A model generated the notes under the pieces. The model ran no database searches. It was not told the DNA's origin and saw only the letters and a list, made by a program, of their open reading frames with translations. From NCBI RefSeq assembly GCF_049650445.1, contig NZ_JBASAD010000038.1, positions 70,020-134,019 on the forward strand: a stretch of 64,000 bases of DNA, written 5' to 3'. How positions within the stretch are numbered: the first letter of the stretch is position 1; the number at the start of each line of letters is the position of its first letter. Below are positions 8,084 through 16,556 of this stretch, in pieces. The translations under genes and the position numbers were made by a program. The DNA comes from Castellaniella sp049650445. Its GTDB lineage: Bacteria > Pseudomonadota > Gammaproteobacteria > Burkholderiales > Burkholderiaceae_B.

Positions 8084-9343
8084 CTAGGCCATGGCTTCCT
8101 TGAGGATAGCCAAACCTTCTTCCAGCAGGCCATCCGGGATTGTCAGGGGAAACAGGAATCGAATGACGTTGCCGTAAGCGCCGCAGGTGAGCAGGATCAA
8201 GCCGTGCTCCAATGCGCGGCGCTGGATGCGGACGGCGCTGTCGGGGTCGGGACGACCGTCGGGATGGCGAAACTCGGCGGCGACCATGGCGCCCAGGCCA
8301 CGGATCTCGGCCACGTGCGGGTGTGCGAAGCCGGCCAGGGCCTGGCGCAGGCGCGCACCCAGGCTTTCGGCGCGTGCGATCAGTTGTTCTTCGTCGATCA
8401 CGTCCAGTACGGCCAGGGCGGCGGCGATGGCCAGCGGGTTGCCTGCATAGGTGCCGCCCAGCGAGCCGCGCGGTGCGGCGTCCATCAGTTCGGCCCGGCC
8501 GCAGACGCCGGACAGCGGCATGCCGCCGGCCAGGCTCTTGGCCATGGTGATCAGGTCCGGCATCACGCCGGAATGCTCGATGGCGAACATCTTGCCCGTG
8601 CGGGCAAAACCGGTCTGGACTTCGTCGACGATCAGCAGAATGCCGTGGGTGTCGCAGCGTTCGCGCAAGGCCCGCAGCAGTTCCGGCGGGGCGACGTTGA
8701 AACCGCCTTCGCCCTGGACCGGCTCGATGACGATGGCCGCCACCCGGTTCGGGCTGATGTCGGCCTTGAACAGCAGATCCAGCGCGCGCAGGGCGTCCTG
8801 CGTGGTGATGCCGTCCAGCGGGTTGGGGAAGGGGATATGGTAGACCTCGGCCGGCAGCGGGCCGAAGTCCTGTTTGTAGGGGGCGACCTTGCCGGTCAGG
8901 GCCATGCCCATGAAGGTGCGGCCGTGGAATGCGCCGGAAAAGGCGATGACCCCGGTGCGCCCGGTGGCAACGCGCGCGATCTTGACGGCGTTTTCCAGGG
9001 CCTCGGCGCCGGTCGTGAAGAAGGCGGTTTTCTTGGGATGATCGCCGGGCGTCAGGCGGTTGATGCGCTCGGCCAGTTCCACGTAGGAGCCATAGGGCGC
9101 GACCTGGAAAGCCGTGTGGGTGAAAGAGTCCAGTTGTGCGCGGATGGCTTCGACGATGCGCGGATGGCGGTGGCCGGTGTTGGCCACGGCGATGCCGGCC
9201 GCAAAGTCGATGTAGCGCCGGCCTTCCACGTCCCACAGTTCGGCGTTCAGGGCGCGGTCGGCGTAGAAATCGCAGGTGATGCCGATGCCGTCGGGAATGG
9301 CCGCGTTCTTGCGGGCCTGCAATTGCTGATTCAGTCCAGTCAC
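8084..9343 (-). CDS. gabT: Class III aminotransferase, 4-aminobutyrate/5-aminovalerate type
   Basis: PLP enzyme of 419 residues. It transfers the terminal amino group of GABA (or 5-aminovalerate) to 2-oxoglutarate, giving succinate or glutarate semialdehyde. The PLP-binding features are FFTTGAEALENAVKIAR, FSGAFHGRTFMGMALTGK, the IEPVQGEGGF strand, LLIVDEVQTGFARTGKMFA with the cofactor-contacting Asp, and the Schiff-base Lys in LITMAKSLAGGMPL. GGTYAGNPLA follows. Length and motifs match GabT/DavT. The start is GTG at 9343, with GGAG seven nt upstream. It heads the transporter operon and is divergent from the MocR-type regulator, so GABA- or amine-dependent control is likely. Whether GABA or 5-aminovalerate is preferred cannot be told from sequence. 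Confidence 0.9.
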   Translation of the reverse strand: MTGLNQQLQARKNAAIPDGIGITCDFYADRALNAELWDVEGRRYIDFAAGIAVANTGHRHPRIVEAIRAQLDSFTHTAFQVAPYGSYVELAERINRLTPGDHPKKTAFFTTGAEALENAVKIARVATGRTGVIAFSGAFHGRTFMGMALTGKVAPYKQDFGPLPAEVYHIPFPNPLDGITTQDALRALDLLFKADISPNRVAAIVIEPVQGEGGFNVAPPELLRALRERCDTHGILLIVDEVQTGFARTGKMFAIEHSGVMPDLITMAKSLAGGMPLSGVCGRAELMDAAPRGSLGGTYAGNPLAIAAALAVLDVIDEEQLIARAESLGARLRQALAGFAHPHVAEIRGLGAMVAAEFRHPDGRPDPDSAVRIQRRALEHGLILLTCGAYGNVIRFLFPLTIPDGLLEEGLAILKEAMA

Positions 9344-9973
9344 GAATGTCTCCGCTGAGAGGGGATGGTTCTTCTTTTTTGGCTAATATACTGTCATTTT
9401 GGTTTGATAAATAGGTCCATTTGATTATTATTAATGGGGCCAATTAATCAGAATCAGGGGCTTTCAAGGAATTTCCTTGGAAATTCAGACGGTAGCGTAT
9501 GGACCTGGGATTTTCCCTTATCTTCGATGATCAACGGGGGCCAATTGTGAGGCTTGTAGGGGAGCCCCTGATAGTGGCGGGGGCCGAAGGGGCGCCACGA
9601 GGGCCTTGAGGGCCCCCCGGGGATTCCCGATGTCTCTCATTCTAGGCTGGACTGATGCAATCCGGAATTCGCATCAGCAACGAGCGCATGCATGGCTGAG
9701 GAGACAATGAACATGGCGGAGGCCGAGAAAGAGGCCAGGATCATTCCGGGCCGGTCGCCGAAGAGGGCGTTGTTGTAGTCGCAGGCGGCGCCTGGTTCCC
9801 TGGACTCAGGATTTGGCCCCGGAGAAAATGGACACCCAGGGGACAATGTGTGGATGTTGCGCGAACAACGCTGTCAGGATCTCGCATGCCTATTTCCCCA
9901 GAAGGCGGTTTCCCCTATACTGTGCATATGGTTCTTTGTTTAAACCATTTTATTAAAAATCAATGGGGCCAAT
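9344..9973. other. Divergent regulatory region between gabT-like and MocR-type genes
   Basis: A 630-nt stretch without a convincing gene, more AT-rich at both ends than the surrounding DNA. Both ends carry the same ATGGGGCCAATT element, listed separately; a degenerate third copy (GGGGGCCAATTG) is at 9536-9547. The middle holds GC-rich hairpins: GTGGCG/CGCCAC at 9574-9598, GGGCC/GGCCC at 9601-9615, and CTGATGC/GCATCAG at 9652-9677. A 69-codon frame on the minus strand (9637-9846) has no start context or recognisable family and I do not call it. The hairpins could be remnants of an older element or leader structure. Confidence 0.6.
9433..9446. promoter_or_regulatory. Probable MocR-regulator box in front of the gabT-like operon
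   Basis: AATGGGGCCAATTA lies 90 nt upstream of the GTG of the gabT-like gene. Thirteen of its 14 bases recur in the box at the regulator's own start. An upstream CCATTT at 9417-9422 forms an inverted arrangement with AATGG, and the same arrangement is seen at the other copy with one nt more spacing. Inferred to be the regulator's binding site. Confidence 0.5.
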
Positions 9974-9974
9974 T
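9961..9974. promoter_or_regulatory. Probable MocR-regulator box over its own start codon
   Basis: CAATGGGGCCAATT ends on the first base of the TTG start codon of the regulator gene, with CCATTTTATTA upstream at 9945-9955. It repeats the element at 9433-9446. Binding here would block initiation, so autorepression is a reasonable inference. The GGGG also lies where a ribosome binding site would be. Confidence 0.5.
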
Positions 9975-11461
9975 TGGAATCCTTTGTTCTATCAGAGTGG
10001 CTACAGCAGCACTTCGCTCCCACGGGCGATAGTCCTGCTTATCAACGCCTCTATGTGATGATCAGTAGGGCCATTCTTGAGGGGCGTATGGCCGCAGGCG
10101 CGCGCCTGCCCTCCACGCGTGATCTGGCCGCCGATCTGGGCATTGCGCGCAATACCGTGCTGCAGGTCTACGATCAGTTGACCGAAGAAGGCTATGTGCA
10201 TGCAGGGGTAGGGCGGGGAACCTATGTGCAGGACATCAGCCAGGACGTGCTCGAAGTCCCCGCGCAGGGCGAGGCCGACGATGCCCAGGCTGCTTCGGGT
10301 CCAGCGCAGCACCTGTCGCGCCGCGGCAGCACACTGCTGTCGCATCTGGGGTTTTCCAATCGCCAGTCGGGTGCTTTCATGCCGGGCATTCCGGATGTGC
10401 GCGAGTTCCCGCTGAAGACCTGGGCACGCATCCAGAACCGCCAGTGGCGCGAAGGGCCCTGGGATCTGATGCGCTATGCGCCGGCGGGCGGCTACGGCCC
10501 CCTGCGTCAGGCTTTATCCGATTATCTCGGCAGTGTGCGTTCCGTGCGCAGCACGGCCGCCCAGGTCATCATGACCACGGGCATCCACCAGGGCATCGAC
10601 GTCACCATCCGCTTGCTGTGCGACCCGGGCGATACTGTCTGGATCGAGGAGCCCGCTTATTGGGGGGTGCGCAATCTGCTGGCATCCGCCGGCCTGAAGC
10701 TCGTGCCGCTGCCGGTCGACGACGAAGGCCTGGGGCTGGGCGAGATCGAGCACTCCCGCCCGCCGCGCCTGATCGTGGTGGCGCCTTCGCACCAATATCC
10801 TCTGGGCATGGTGATGAGCCTGGCGCGCCGGCGCATGCTGCTCGATTATGCGCGCCAGCACGCCTGCTGGATTCTGGAGGATGACTACGACAGCGAATTT
10901 CGCTACGGCAGCCGTCCCCTGCCGTCTCTGCAAGGCATGGACGAGGACGGGTGCGTGCTGTACGCCGGCAGTTTCAGCAAGACCCTGTGCCCGGGCCTGA
11001 GGGTCGGTTTCCTCGTCGTGCCCGAGGCGCTTGCCGCGGCTTTTGCCAATGCGGTGGCCGAACTCTACCGCGAGGGCAACATGATGACGCATGCGGTCCT
11101 GGCGGAATTCATCCGCGAGGACCACCTCGGATCGCATATCCGCCGGGTCCGGCGCCGGTATGCGGAACGGCGCGCCTGTTTGATTGAAGAAATCCACCGA
11201 CATTTCGGCGACACGCTGGAGATCGTGGGCGATGACGCGGGCCTGCACCTGATCCTGGCCCTGCCCGATGGCGTGGACGACATCATGGTCGAACGGGACG
11301 CCTTGCAGCAAGGCGGCGTGGTGACGCGTCCGTTGAGCACCTATTACATGGACCGGGCGCATGCCCGGCCCGGCTTGCTGCTGGGGTACGCGGGAGCGAC
11401 CCCGGATGAAATCCGGCCCGCCTTCGAGGCCTTGGCGCGCGTGATCCGCCGCTACGTCTGA
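9974..11461 (+). CDS. MocR/GabR-type transcriptional regulator (GntR HTH + aminotransferase domain)
   Basis: The product is 495 residues. The N-terminal GntR winged helix (SPAYQRLYVMISRAILEGR, then LPSTRDLAADLGIARNTVLQVYDQL) is joined by a linker (about 85-120) to a fold-type I aminotransferase domain. The PLP lysine is in LYAGSFSKTLCPGLRVGF, and WILEDDYDSEFRY provides the Asp that holds the pyridine ring. MocR proteins sense amino-compound/PLP adducts; GabR senses GABA. The only usual start is TTG at 9974: an in-frame stop lies at 9941-9943 and no ATG or GTG intervenes. The gene sits between a gabT-like operon (divergent) and an SpuC-like aminotransferase gene (downstream, 62 nt), so it probably controls both. 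Confidence 0.9.
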   Translation: MESFVLSEWLQQHFAPTGDSPAYQRLYVMISRAILEGRMAAGARLPSTRDLAADLGIARNTVLQVYDQLTEEGYVHAGVGRGTYVQDISQDVLEVPAQGEADDAQAASGPAQHLSRRGSTLLSHLGFSNRQSGAFMPGIPDVREFPLKTWARIQNRQWREGPWDLMRYAPAGGYGPLRQALSDYLGSVRSVRSTAAQVIMTTGIHQGIDVTIRLLCDPGDTVWIEEPAYWGVRNLLASAGLKLVPLPVDDEGLGLGEIEHSRPPRLIVVAPSHQYPLGMVMSLARRRMLLDYARQHACWILEDDYDSEFRYGSRPLPSLQGMDEDGCVLYAGSFSKTLCPGLRVGFLVVPEALAAAFANAVAELYREGNMMTHAVLAEFIREDHLGSHIRRVRRRYAERRACLIEEIHRHFGDTLEIVGDDAGLHLILALPDGVDDIMVERDALQQGGVVTRPLSTYYMDRAHARPGLLLGYAGATPDEIRPAFEALARVIRRYV

Positions 11462-11523
11462 CGAGTAGGGCTGCTCTTTTGATTTTTGACCGATAGAAGA
11501 CCGTACCTGAAGGAAACCTGGAT

Positions 11524-12885
11524 ATGACGCAGAACGACACCCTGGCACGCAGCGATGTGGCCTATCAGTTCCACTCTTACACCAATGCCCAGAGGCATCA
11601 CGAGGAGGGCCCCTGCATCATGGATCGCGGCAACGGCATCCACGTGTACGACACCGAGGGCAAGGAATATATCGAGGGCATGGCGGGGTTGTGGAGCGTG
11701 GCGGTGGGCTTCAGCGAGCCCCGGCTGGCGCAGGTGGCCTATGAGCAGATGCAGCGTCTGCCCTTCTACCATACCTTCACCCACAAGGCGAACGTGCCGT
11801 CCATCCAGTTGGCCGAGAAGCTGATCGGCCTGACGGGCGGGCGCATGGCACAGGCCTTTTTCACCAATTCCGGGTCGGAAGCCAATGACACCATCGTCAA
11901 GATGGTCTGGTATTACAACAACGCCCTGGGTCGTCCGGAAAAGAAGAAGATCATTGCCCGCCAGCGCGGCTACCACGGGGTGACGGTCGCCTCGGCCAGC
12001 CTGACGGGCCTGGCGGGCAATCACCGCAGCTTCGACCTGCCTTTGCCGCGCATCCTGCACACGCGCTGCCCGCACTGGTACCGTGAAGGCCTGCCGGGCG
12101 AGACCGAGACCGCCTTTGCCGACCGGCTGGCGGCCGAACTGGAGGCGCTGATCCTGGCCGAGGGCCCGGAGACGGTGGCGGCCTTCATCGGCGAGCCCGT
12201 CATGGGTGCGGGTGGGGTGGTCGTGCCGCCCGAGACCTATTGGTCGAAGATGCAGGCCGTGTGCCGCAAGTACGACGTGTTGCTGGTTGCCGACGAGGTC
12301 ATCACCGGCTTCGGGCGCACGGGGCGGATGTTCGCCTCGGACCTGTTCGGCATCGAGCCCGATTTCATGACCCTGTCCAAGCAGCTCACGTCTTCGTACC
12401 AGCCCCTGGCCGCCGTGCTGATGAACGAGCGCGTGGCCTCGGTGCTCACCCGCCACAGCGGTGAACTGGGCACCTTCGGTCATGGCTACACCGCCAGCGG
12501 CCATCCGGTGGCCTCGGCCGTGGCGCTGGAGAACATCCGCATCATCGAGGAGCGCGGACTGGTGGACAACGCGGCCGCAGCGGGCGCCGTGCTGCAGCGC
12601 CGGTTGCGGGAACTGGCGGATCATCCGCTGGTGGGCGAGGTGCGGGGCATCGGTCTGATCGCGGCCGTGGAACTGGTGGCCGACAAGGCCTTGAAGACGC
12701 CGTTCGATCCTCTGGGCAAGGTCGGCGCCCAGGTCGTGCGTCAGGCGCAGGACAATGGTCTGATCCTGCGCGGCATCCAGGACAGTGTGGCCTTCTGCCC
12801 GCCGCTCATCATCACTGAAGCCCAGGTCGAGACGCTGGCGGATCGCTTCGCGCAGTCGCTGGACGAGGTGGCGAAGACGATGTAA
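11524..12885 (+). CDS. Class III aminotransferase, putrescine/omega-amine:pyruvate type (SpuC-like)
   Basis: The product is 453 residues. Hallmarks are GIHVYDTEGKEYIEGMAGLW near the N-terminus, FFTNSGSEANDTIVKMVWYYNN, the substrate-binding RGYHGVTVASASLTG, LLVADEVITGFGRTGRMFASD, and the PLP Lys in DFMTLSKQLTSSYQP. FGHGYTASGHPVASAVALEN is typical of omega-amino acid/diamine:pyruvate transaminases such as SpuC. The expected reaction is putrescine (or cadaverine) plus pyruvate to aminoaldehyde plus alanine. The ATG has AAGGA eight or nine nt upstream. It is downstream of the MocR regulator and convergent with gcdR. Exact amine specificity is unknown. Confidence 0.87.
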   Translation: MTQNDTLARSDVAYQFHSYTNAQRHHEEGPCIMDRGNGIHVYDTEGKEYIEGMAGLWSVAVGFSEPRLAQVAYEQMQRLPFYHTFTHKANVPSIQLAEKLIGLTGGRMAQAFFTNSGSEANDTIVKMVWYYNNALGRPEKKKIIARQRGYHGVTVASASLTGLAGNHRSFDLPLPRILHTRCPHWYREGLPGETETAFADRLAAELEALILAEGPETVAAFIGEPVMGAGGVVVPPETYWSKMQAVCRKYDVLLVADEVITGFGRTGRMFASDLFGIEPDFMTLSKQLTSSYQPLAAVLMNERVASVLTRHSGELGTFGHGYTASGHPVASAVALENIRIIEERGLVDNAAAAGAVLQRRLRELADHPLVGEVRGIGLIAAVELVADKALKTPFDPLGKVGAQVVRQAQDNGLILRGIQDSVAFCPPLIITEAQVETLADRFAQSLDEVAKTM

Positions 12886-12922
12886 CCCGGTCCCCGGGTC
12901 GGGGCACCGTGCGCGGCTGCGT

Positions 12923-13864
12923 TCAGACGAGGGCAGTCGCGCCCGCCCGCGTGCCGTCCGTCGGTGCGCCCTCGATGCCCGCTTCATCGTCCTGCGCCTG
13001 CCCGACCAGCCAGTCGCGGAAATGTGCCAGGGCGGGCAGGGTAGCCTTGCGTTCGGGGACGATCAGGTGAAAGGCCCGCTGGCCCGGGCCGCTGTGCGGA
13101 TTCAGCACGGCCAGGGTGCCCTGAGCCAGCTCCCTCCGGATCAGGAAGGGCGGGATCAGCGCCACGCCCAATCCATCGCCCGCCGCCTGGGACAGCATGG
13201 AAAACAGTTCCAGCCGCATGCCCGCCAGGGCGGCGGGCGCCGCGACGCCGGCCGAAGCGAACCATTCGCGCCAGGCAGTGGGCCGGGTGCTTTGCTGCAG
13301 CAGAGGCAGGGTGGCGATGCCGGCCGCGTCCAGCGGACCTGCGGCCAGACGGGGACTGCAGACCGGCACGGGATTTTCCCGCAGCAGGAAATAGGCCTGG
13401 GTGCCCGGCCAGCGCGGATCGCCCGAATAGATGGCGGCATCGAACTCGGTGTCCTCGAACAGAAAGGGATGCGTGCGGGTCGCCATATTGATTTGCAGGC
13501 CGGGGCGTTCGGTGCGCAGCGCCGTCAGGCGCGGCAGCAGCCAGCGGGTGGCGAAGGTCGGCACCACGGCCAGTTCCAGGACGCCGCCGCCCTGGTGGGC
13601 CATGATCGCCTGGGTGTCGCGTTCAAGCGTGTCCAGTTGCCGGCGCACCACGCGGCTGTAGCGTTCGCCCGCGTCGGTCAGGCGCACGCCCCGGCGCGCG
13701 CGCTGGAACAGCGGTACGCCGACCAGGGCTTCCAGCCCGGCGACCTGACGACAGATCGCGCCCTGGGTCAGGGACAGTTCCTGCGCGGCACGGGTGAAGC
13801 TTTCGTGCCGCGCGGCGGCCTCGAAAGCCTGGAGGGCCTGGGTGCTGGGCAAGCGTTTACGCAT
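12923..13864 (-). CDS. gcdR: LysR-family regulator, probable activator of glutarate catabolism
   Basis: The product is 313 residues from the ATG at 13864 (RKRLPSTQALQAFEAAARHESFTRAAQELSLTQGAICRQV), the classic GcvA-like LysR helix-turn-helix. A GTG 21 nt upstream in frame is possible but gives an atypical leader. The effector domain runs from about residue 90. It is transcribed divergently from gcdH-gcdG with a 116-nt gap, the same arrangement as the gcdR-gcdHG locus in Pseudomonas. The role as regulator of glutaryl-CoA metabolism is inferred from that context. Confidence 0.82.
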   Translation of the reverse strand: MRKRLPSTQALQAFEAAARHESFTRAAQELSLTQGAICRQVAGLEALVGVPLFQRARRGVRLTDAGERYSRVVRRQLDTLERDTQAIMAHQGGGVLELAVVPTFATRWLLPRLTALRTERPGLQINMATRTHPFLFEDTEFDAAIYSGDPRWPGTQAYFLLRENPVPVCSPRLAAGPLDAAGIATLPLLQQSTRPTAWREWFASAGVAAPAALAGMRLELFSMLSQAAGDGLGVALIPPFLIRRELAQGTLAVLNPHSGPGQRAFHLIVPERKATLPALAHFRDWLVGQAQDDEAGIEGAPTDGTRAGATALV

Positions 13865-13937
13865 ATCGGAATGAGTAAAAATCACGAATAGCGTAGTTTA
13901 TATCGTTTGTATGTTGAAAAATATCCCGTTAGGATGC

Positions 13938-13948
13938 GTGAATATCAC
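13938..13948. promoter_or_regulatory. Inverted repeat in the gcdR-gcdH intergenic region
   Basis: GTGA-ATA-TCAC, a short dyad 33 nt upstream of the gcdH start codon, lies between the divergent LysR gene and gcdH. LysR proteins bind interrupted dyads (T-N11-A type) between such gene pairs. This is a candidate only. Confidence 0.35.
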
Positions 13949-13980
13949 TGATTTAGTCCTATTCTTTTCCGGAGACCCTC

Positions 13981-15168
13981 ATGTCCGCTTCCCGTTCCCA
14001 GTTTCAATGGCTTGATCCCCTGTTGCTGGACCAGCAACTGAGCGAAACCGAGCGCATGGTGCGCGACGCTGCCCGCGCCTATGCTCAGGACCGTCTGCTG
14101 CCCCGGGTCCAGGAAGCCTTCCGTCATGAAAAGACCGATCCGGCGATCTTCCGTGAAATGGGTGAACTGGGTCTGCTGGGCGCCACGATTCCCGAACAGT
14201 ACGGTGGCGCGGGCATGAATTACGTCTGCTACGGCCTGATCGCCCGTGAAGTCGAGCGGGTCGATTCCGGCTACCGCTCGATGATGAGCGTGCAAAGTTC
14301 TCTGGTCATGGTGCCCATCAATGCCTTCGGCACCGAAGCGCAAAAGCAAAAATATCTGCCCAAGCTGGCTTCGGGCGAATGGATCGGCTGCTTCGGTCTG
14401 ACCGAACCCGACCACGGCTCGGACCCGGGCTCCATGGCGACGCGCGCGAAGAAGGTGCCGGGCGGCTACAGCCTGACGGGCGCCAAGACCTGGATCACCA
14501 ACAGCCCGATCGCCGACGTGTTCGTGGTCTGGGCCAAGGACGAGGCCGGTGACATTCGCGGCTTCATCCTGGAAAAAGGCTGGAAGGGCCTGTCCGCTCC
14601 CGCCATCCACGGCAAGGTCGGCCTGCGCGCCTCGATCACCGGCGAGATCGTGCTGGACGAAGTCTTCGTGCCCGAAGAAAACATCTTCCCGGACGTGCGT
14701 GGCCTGAAGGGCCCCTTCACCTGCCTGAATTCGGCGCGCTTCGGCATCGCCTGGGGGGCGCTGGGTGCGGCCGAGGCCTGCTACGAAACCGCCCGCCAGT
14801 ACGTGCTGGACCGCAAGCAGTTCGGCCGCCCGCTGGCCGCCAACCAGTTGATCCAGAAGAAGCTGGCCGACATGCTGACCGAGATCACTCTGGGTCTGCA
14901 GTCCGTGCTGCGCGTCGGCCGCCTCAAGGACGAGGATCTGGCACCGGTGGAGATCACCTCCATCATCAAGCGCAATTCCTGCGGCAAGGCCCTGGACATC
15001 GCCCGCACGGCGCGCGACATGCTGGGCGGCAACGGCATTTCCGACGAGTTCTGCATCGCCCGTCACCTGGTCAACCTGGAAGTCGTCAACACCTACGAGG
15101 GCACGCACGACGTGCACGCCCTGATCCTGGGGCGGGCCATCACCGGCATCGCCGCCTTCGCCAACTGA
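13981..15168 (+). CDS. gcdH: Glutaryl-CoA dehydrogenase
   Basis: FAD enzyme of 395 residues that oxidises and decarboxylates glutaryl-CoA to crotonyl-CoA. The acyl-CoA dehydrogenase fold is evident: an all-alpha N-terminal domain; the FAD-contacting CFGLTEPDHGSDPGSMATRA and TGAKTWITNSPIADVFVVWAK segments; and a C-terminal helical domain with LGGNGISDEF. NTYEGTHDVHALILGRAITG contains the catalytic Glu in YEGT. FDWQ-like FQWLDPLLLDQQLSETERMVRD at the N-terminus is characteristic of GcdH rather than generic acyl-CoA dehydrogenases. It is followed 5 nt later by the CoA-transferase gene and is divergent from gcdR. Confidence 0.94.
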   Translation: MSASRSQFQWLDPLLLDQQLSETERMVRDAARAYAQDRLLPRVQEAFRHEKTDPAIFREMGELGLLGATIPEQYGGAGMNYVCYGLIAREVERVDSGYRSMMSVQSSLVMVPINAFGTEAQKQKYLPKLASGEWIGCFGLTEPDHGSDPGSMATRAKKVPGGYSLTGAKTWITNSPIADVFVVWAKDEAGDIRGFILEKGWKGLSAPAIHGKVGLRASITGEIVLDEVFVPEENIFPDVRGLKGPFTCLNSARFGIAWGALGAAEACYETARQYVLDRKQFGRPLAANQLIQKKLADMLTEITLGLQSVLRVGRLKDEDLAPVEITSIIKRNSCGKALDIARTARDMLGGNGISDEFCIARHLVNLEVVNTYEGTHDVHALILGRAITGIAAFAN

Positions 15169-15173
15169 CGGCC

Positions 15174-16451
15174 ATGGCGCAAGCACACACCGGCGCCGCC
15201 GGGCATGCGGCCGCCCCGGGCGCTGCGCCCCGGGGCGCGCTGTCGCACATCCGCGTCCTGGACCTGTCGCGCATCCTGGCCGGCCCCTGGGCCACGCAGA
15301 TCCTGGGCGACCTGGGCGCGGACGTGATCAAGATCGAACGTCCCGGCGAAGGGGATGACACACGCGGCTGGGGGCCGCCGTGGATGCCGGACGAGCAGGG
15401 CGCGGACTCGCGCATCGCGGCTTATTATCTGTGTGCCAACCGCAACAAGCGTTCGGTGACGGTGGACATGGCCAGTCCGGAGGGGCAGGACCTGATCCGC
15501 CGCCTGGCCTGTCAGTCCGACGTGCTGGTGGAAAACTTCAAGGCGGGCGGGCTGGCGCGCTACGGCCTGGACTATGACAGTCTGCGCGCCATCAATCCGC
15601 GCCTGGTGTATTGCTCCATCACGGGTTTTGGCCAGACCGGCCCCTACGCGGCGCGCGCGGGCTACGATTTTCTGGTGCAGGGCCTGGGTGGTCTGATGAG
15701 TGTCACCGGCCGGCCCGACGGCGAGCCGGGCGGTGGGCCGATGAAGGCCGGGGTGGCGCTGACCGACATCCTGACCGGCCTGTACGCCGCCAACGCCATT
15801 CAGGCCGCGCTCGCAGCGCGCGAGCACACGGGCGTCGGCCAGCACGTGGACACCGCGCTGCTGGACGTGCAGGTCGCCTGCCTGGCGAACCAGGCCATGA
15901 ATTATCTGGCCACCGGGCGCAGTCCGGGACGGCTGGGCAATGCCCATCCCAGCATTGTGCCGTATCAGGATTTCCCCACGGCCGATGGCTACATGATTCT
16001 GGCCATCGGCAACGACGGCCAGTTCGCCCGTTTCTGCGAGGAAGCCGGTCGGACGGATCTGGCGCAGGATGTCCGCTTTGCCACCAACCGGGCTCGGGTG
16101 GAACACCGGGATGAGCTGATCCCCATCCTGCGCCACCTGACCACGGCCCGCACCACGGCCGAATGGGTCGCGGCGCTGGAATCGCGCGCCGTGCCCTGCG
16201 GTCCGATCAACGCGATCGAGCAGGTGTTCGAGGATGCCCAGGTGCGTGCGCGCGGCCTGCGCATCGAGATGCCGCATCCGGAAACCGGCGCGGTGCCGCT
16301 GGTGGCCAGCCCGATCCGTCTGTCGGACACGCCGGTGGACTACCGTCTGCCGCCCCCCGCCCTGGGGGCGCACACGGCTGACGTGCTGACCGAAGTCCTG
16401 GGCCTGGCGCAGGACGAGGTCCAGGCCCTGCAGGCGCGCGGCGTCGTCTAG
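15174..16451 (+). CDS. gcdG: CaiB/BaiF-family CoA-transferase, probable succinyl-CoA:glutarate CoA-transferase
   Basis: Class III CoA-transferase of 425 residues. The N-terminal signature is RVLDLSRILAGPWATQILGDLGADVIKIERP; NRNKRSVTVDMASPEG and the GVALTDILTGLYAANAIQAAL segment with the nucleophilic Asp are present. Together with gcdH 5 nt upstream and a LysR regulator, the likely job is converting free glutarate to glutaryl-CoA with succinyl-CoA as donor, as known for GcdG and mammalian C7orf10/SUGCT. A short Ala/Gly-rich N-terminus (residues 1-22) precedes the domain. Confidence 0.87.
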   Translation: MAQAHTGAAGHAAAPGAAPRGALSHIRVLDLSRILAGPWATQILGDLGADVIKIERPGEGDDTRGWGPPWMPDEQGADSRIAAYYLCANRNKRSVTVDMASPEGQDLIRRLACQSDVLVENFKAGGLARYGLDYDSLRAINPRLVYCSITGFGQTGPYAARAGYDFLVQGLGGLMSVTGRPDGEPGGGPMKAGVALTDILTGLYAANAIQAALAAREHTGVGQHVDTALLDVQVACLANQAMNYLATGRSPGRLGNAHPSIVPYQDFPTADGYMILAIGNDGQFARFCEEAGRTDLAQDVRFATNRARVEHRDELIPILRHLTTARTTAEWVAALESRAVPCGPINAIEQVFEDAQVRARGLRIEMPHPETGAVPLVASPIRLSDTPVDYRLPPPALGAHTADVLTEVLGLAQDEVQALQARGVV

Positions 16452-16540
16452 CACGCCTCGGTGGGCGGCCCGGCGTGGCCGCCCGTTTCCCTGACCTCCC
16501 TCTCGTGTAGCCCCTCAGCCACGGCGTCCGCGTCGGCGCG

Positions 16541-16556
16541 CTTGACTGGCGTCAAG
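16541..16556. promoter_or_regulatory. Perfect inverted repeat upstream of the PepSY-DUF2271-flavoreductase-ApbE operon
   Basis: CTTGAC-TGGC-GTCAAG, with perfect arms of six and a 4-nt spacer, lies 118 nt before the start of the first operon gene. The geometry (TTGAC-N4-GTCAA) resembles Crp/Fnr-family sites but could serve another dimeric regulator. Two TTCATC repeats 12 nt apart follow at 16579-16596, and a TGTTTCC/GGAAACA dyad sits at 16606-16630. Which of these controls the operon is not known. Confidence 0.4.

Noticed and set aside
9637..9846. 69-codon minus-strand frame in the gabT-MocR spacer
   Set aside because: No ribosome binding site and no recognisable motif; it overlaps the hairpin region, so I left it uncalled.
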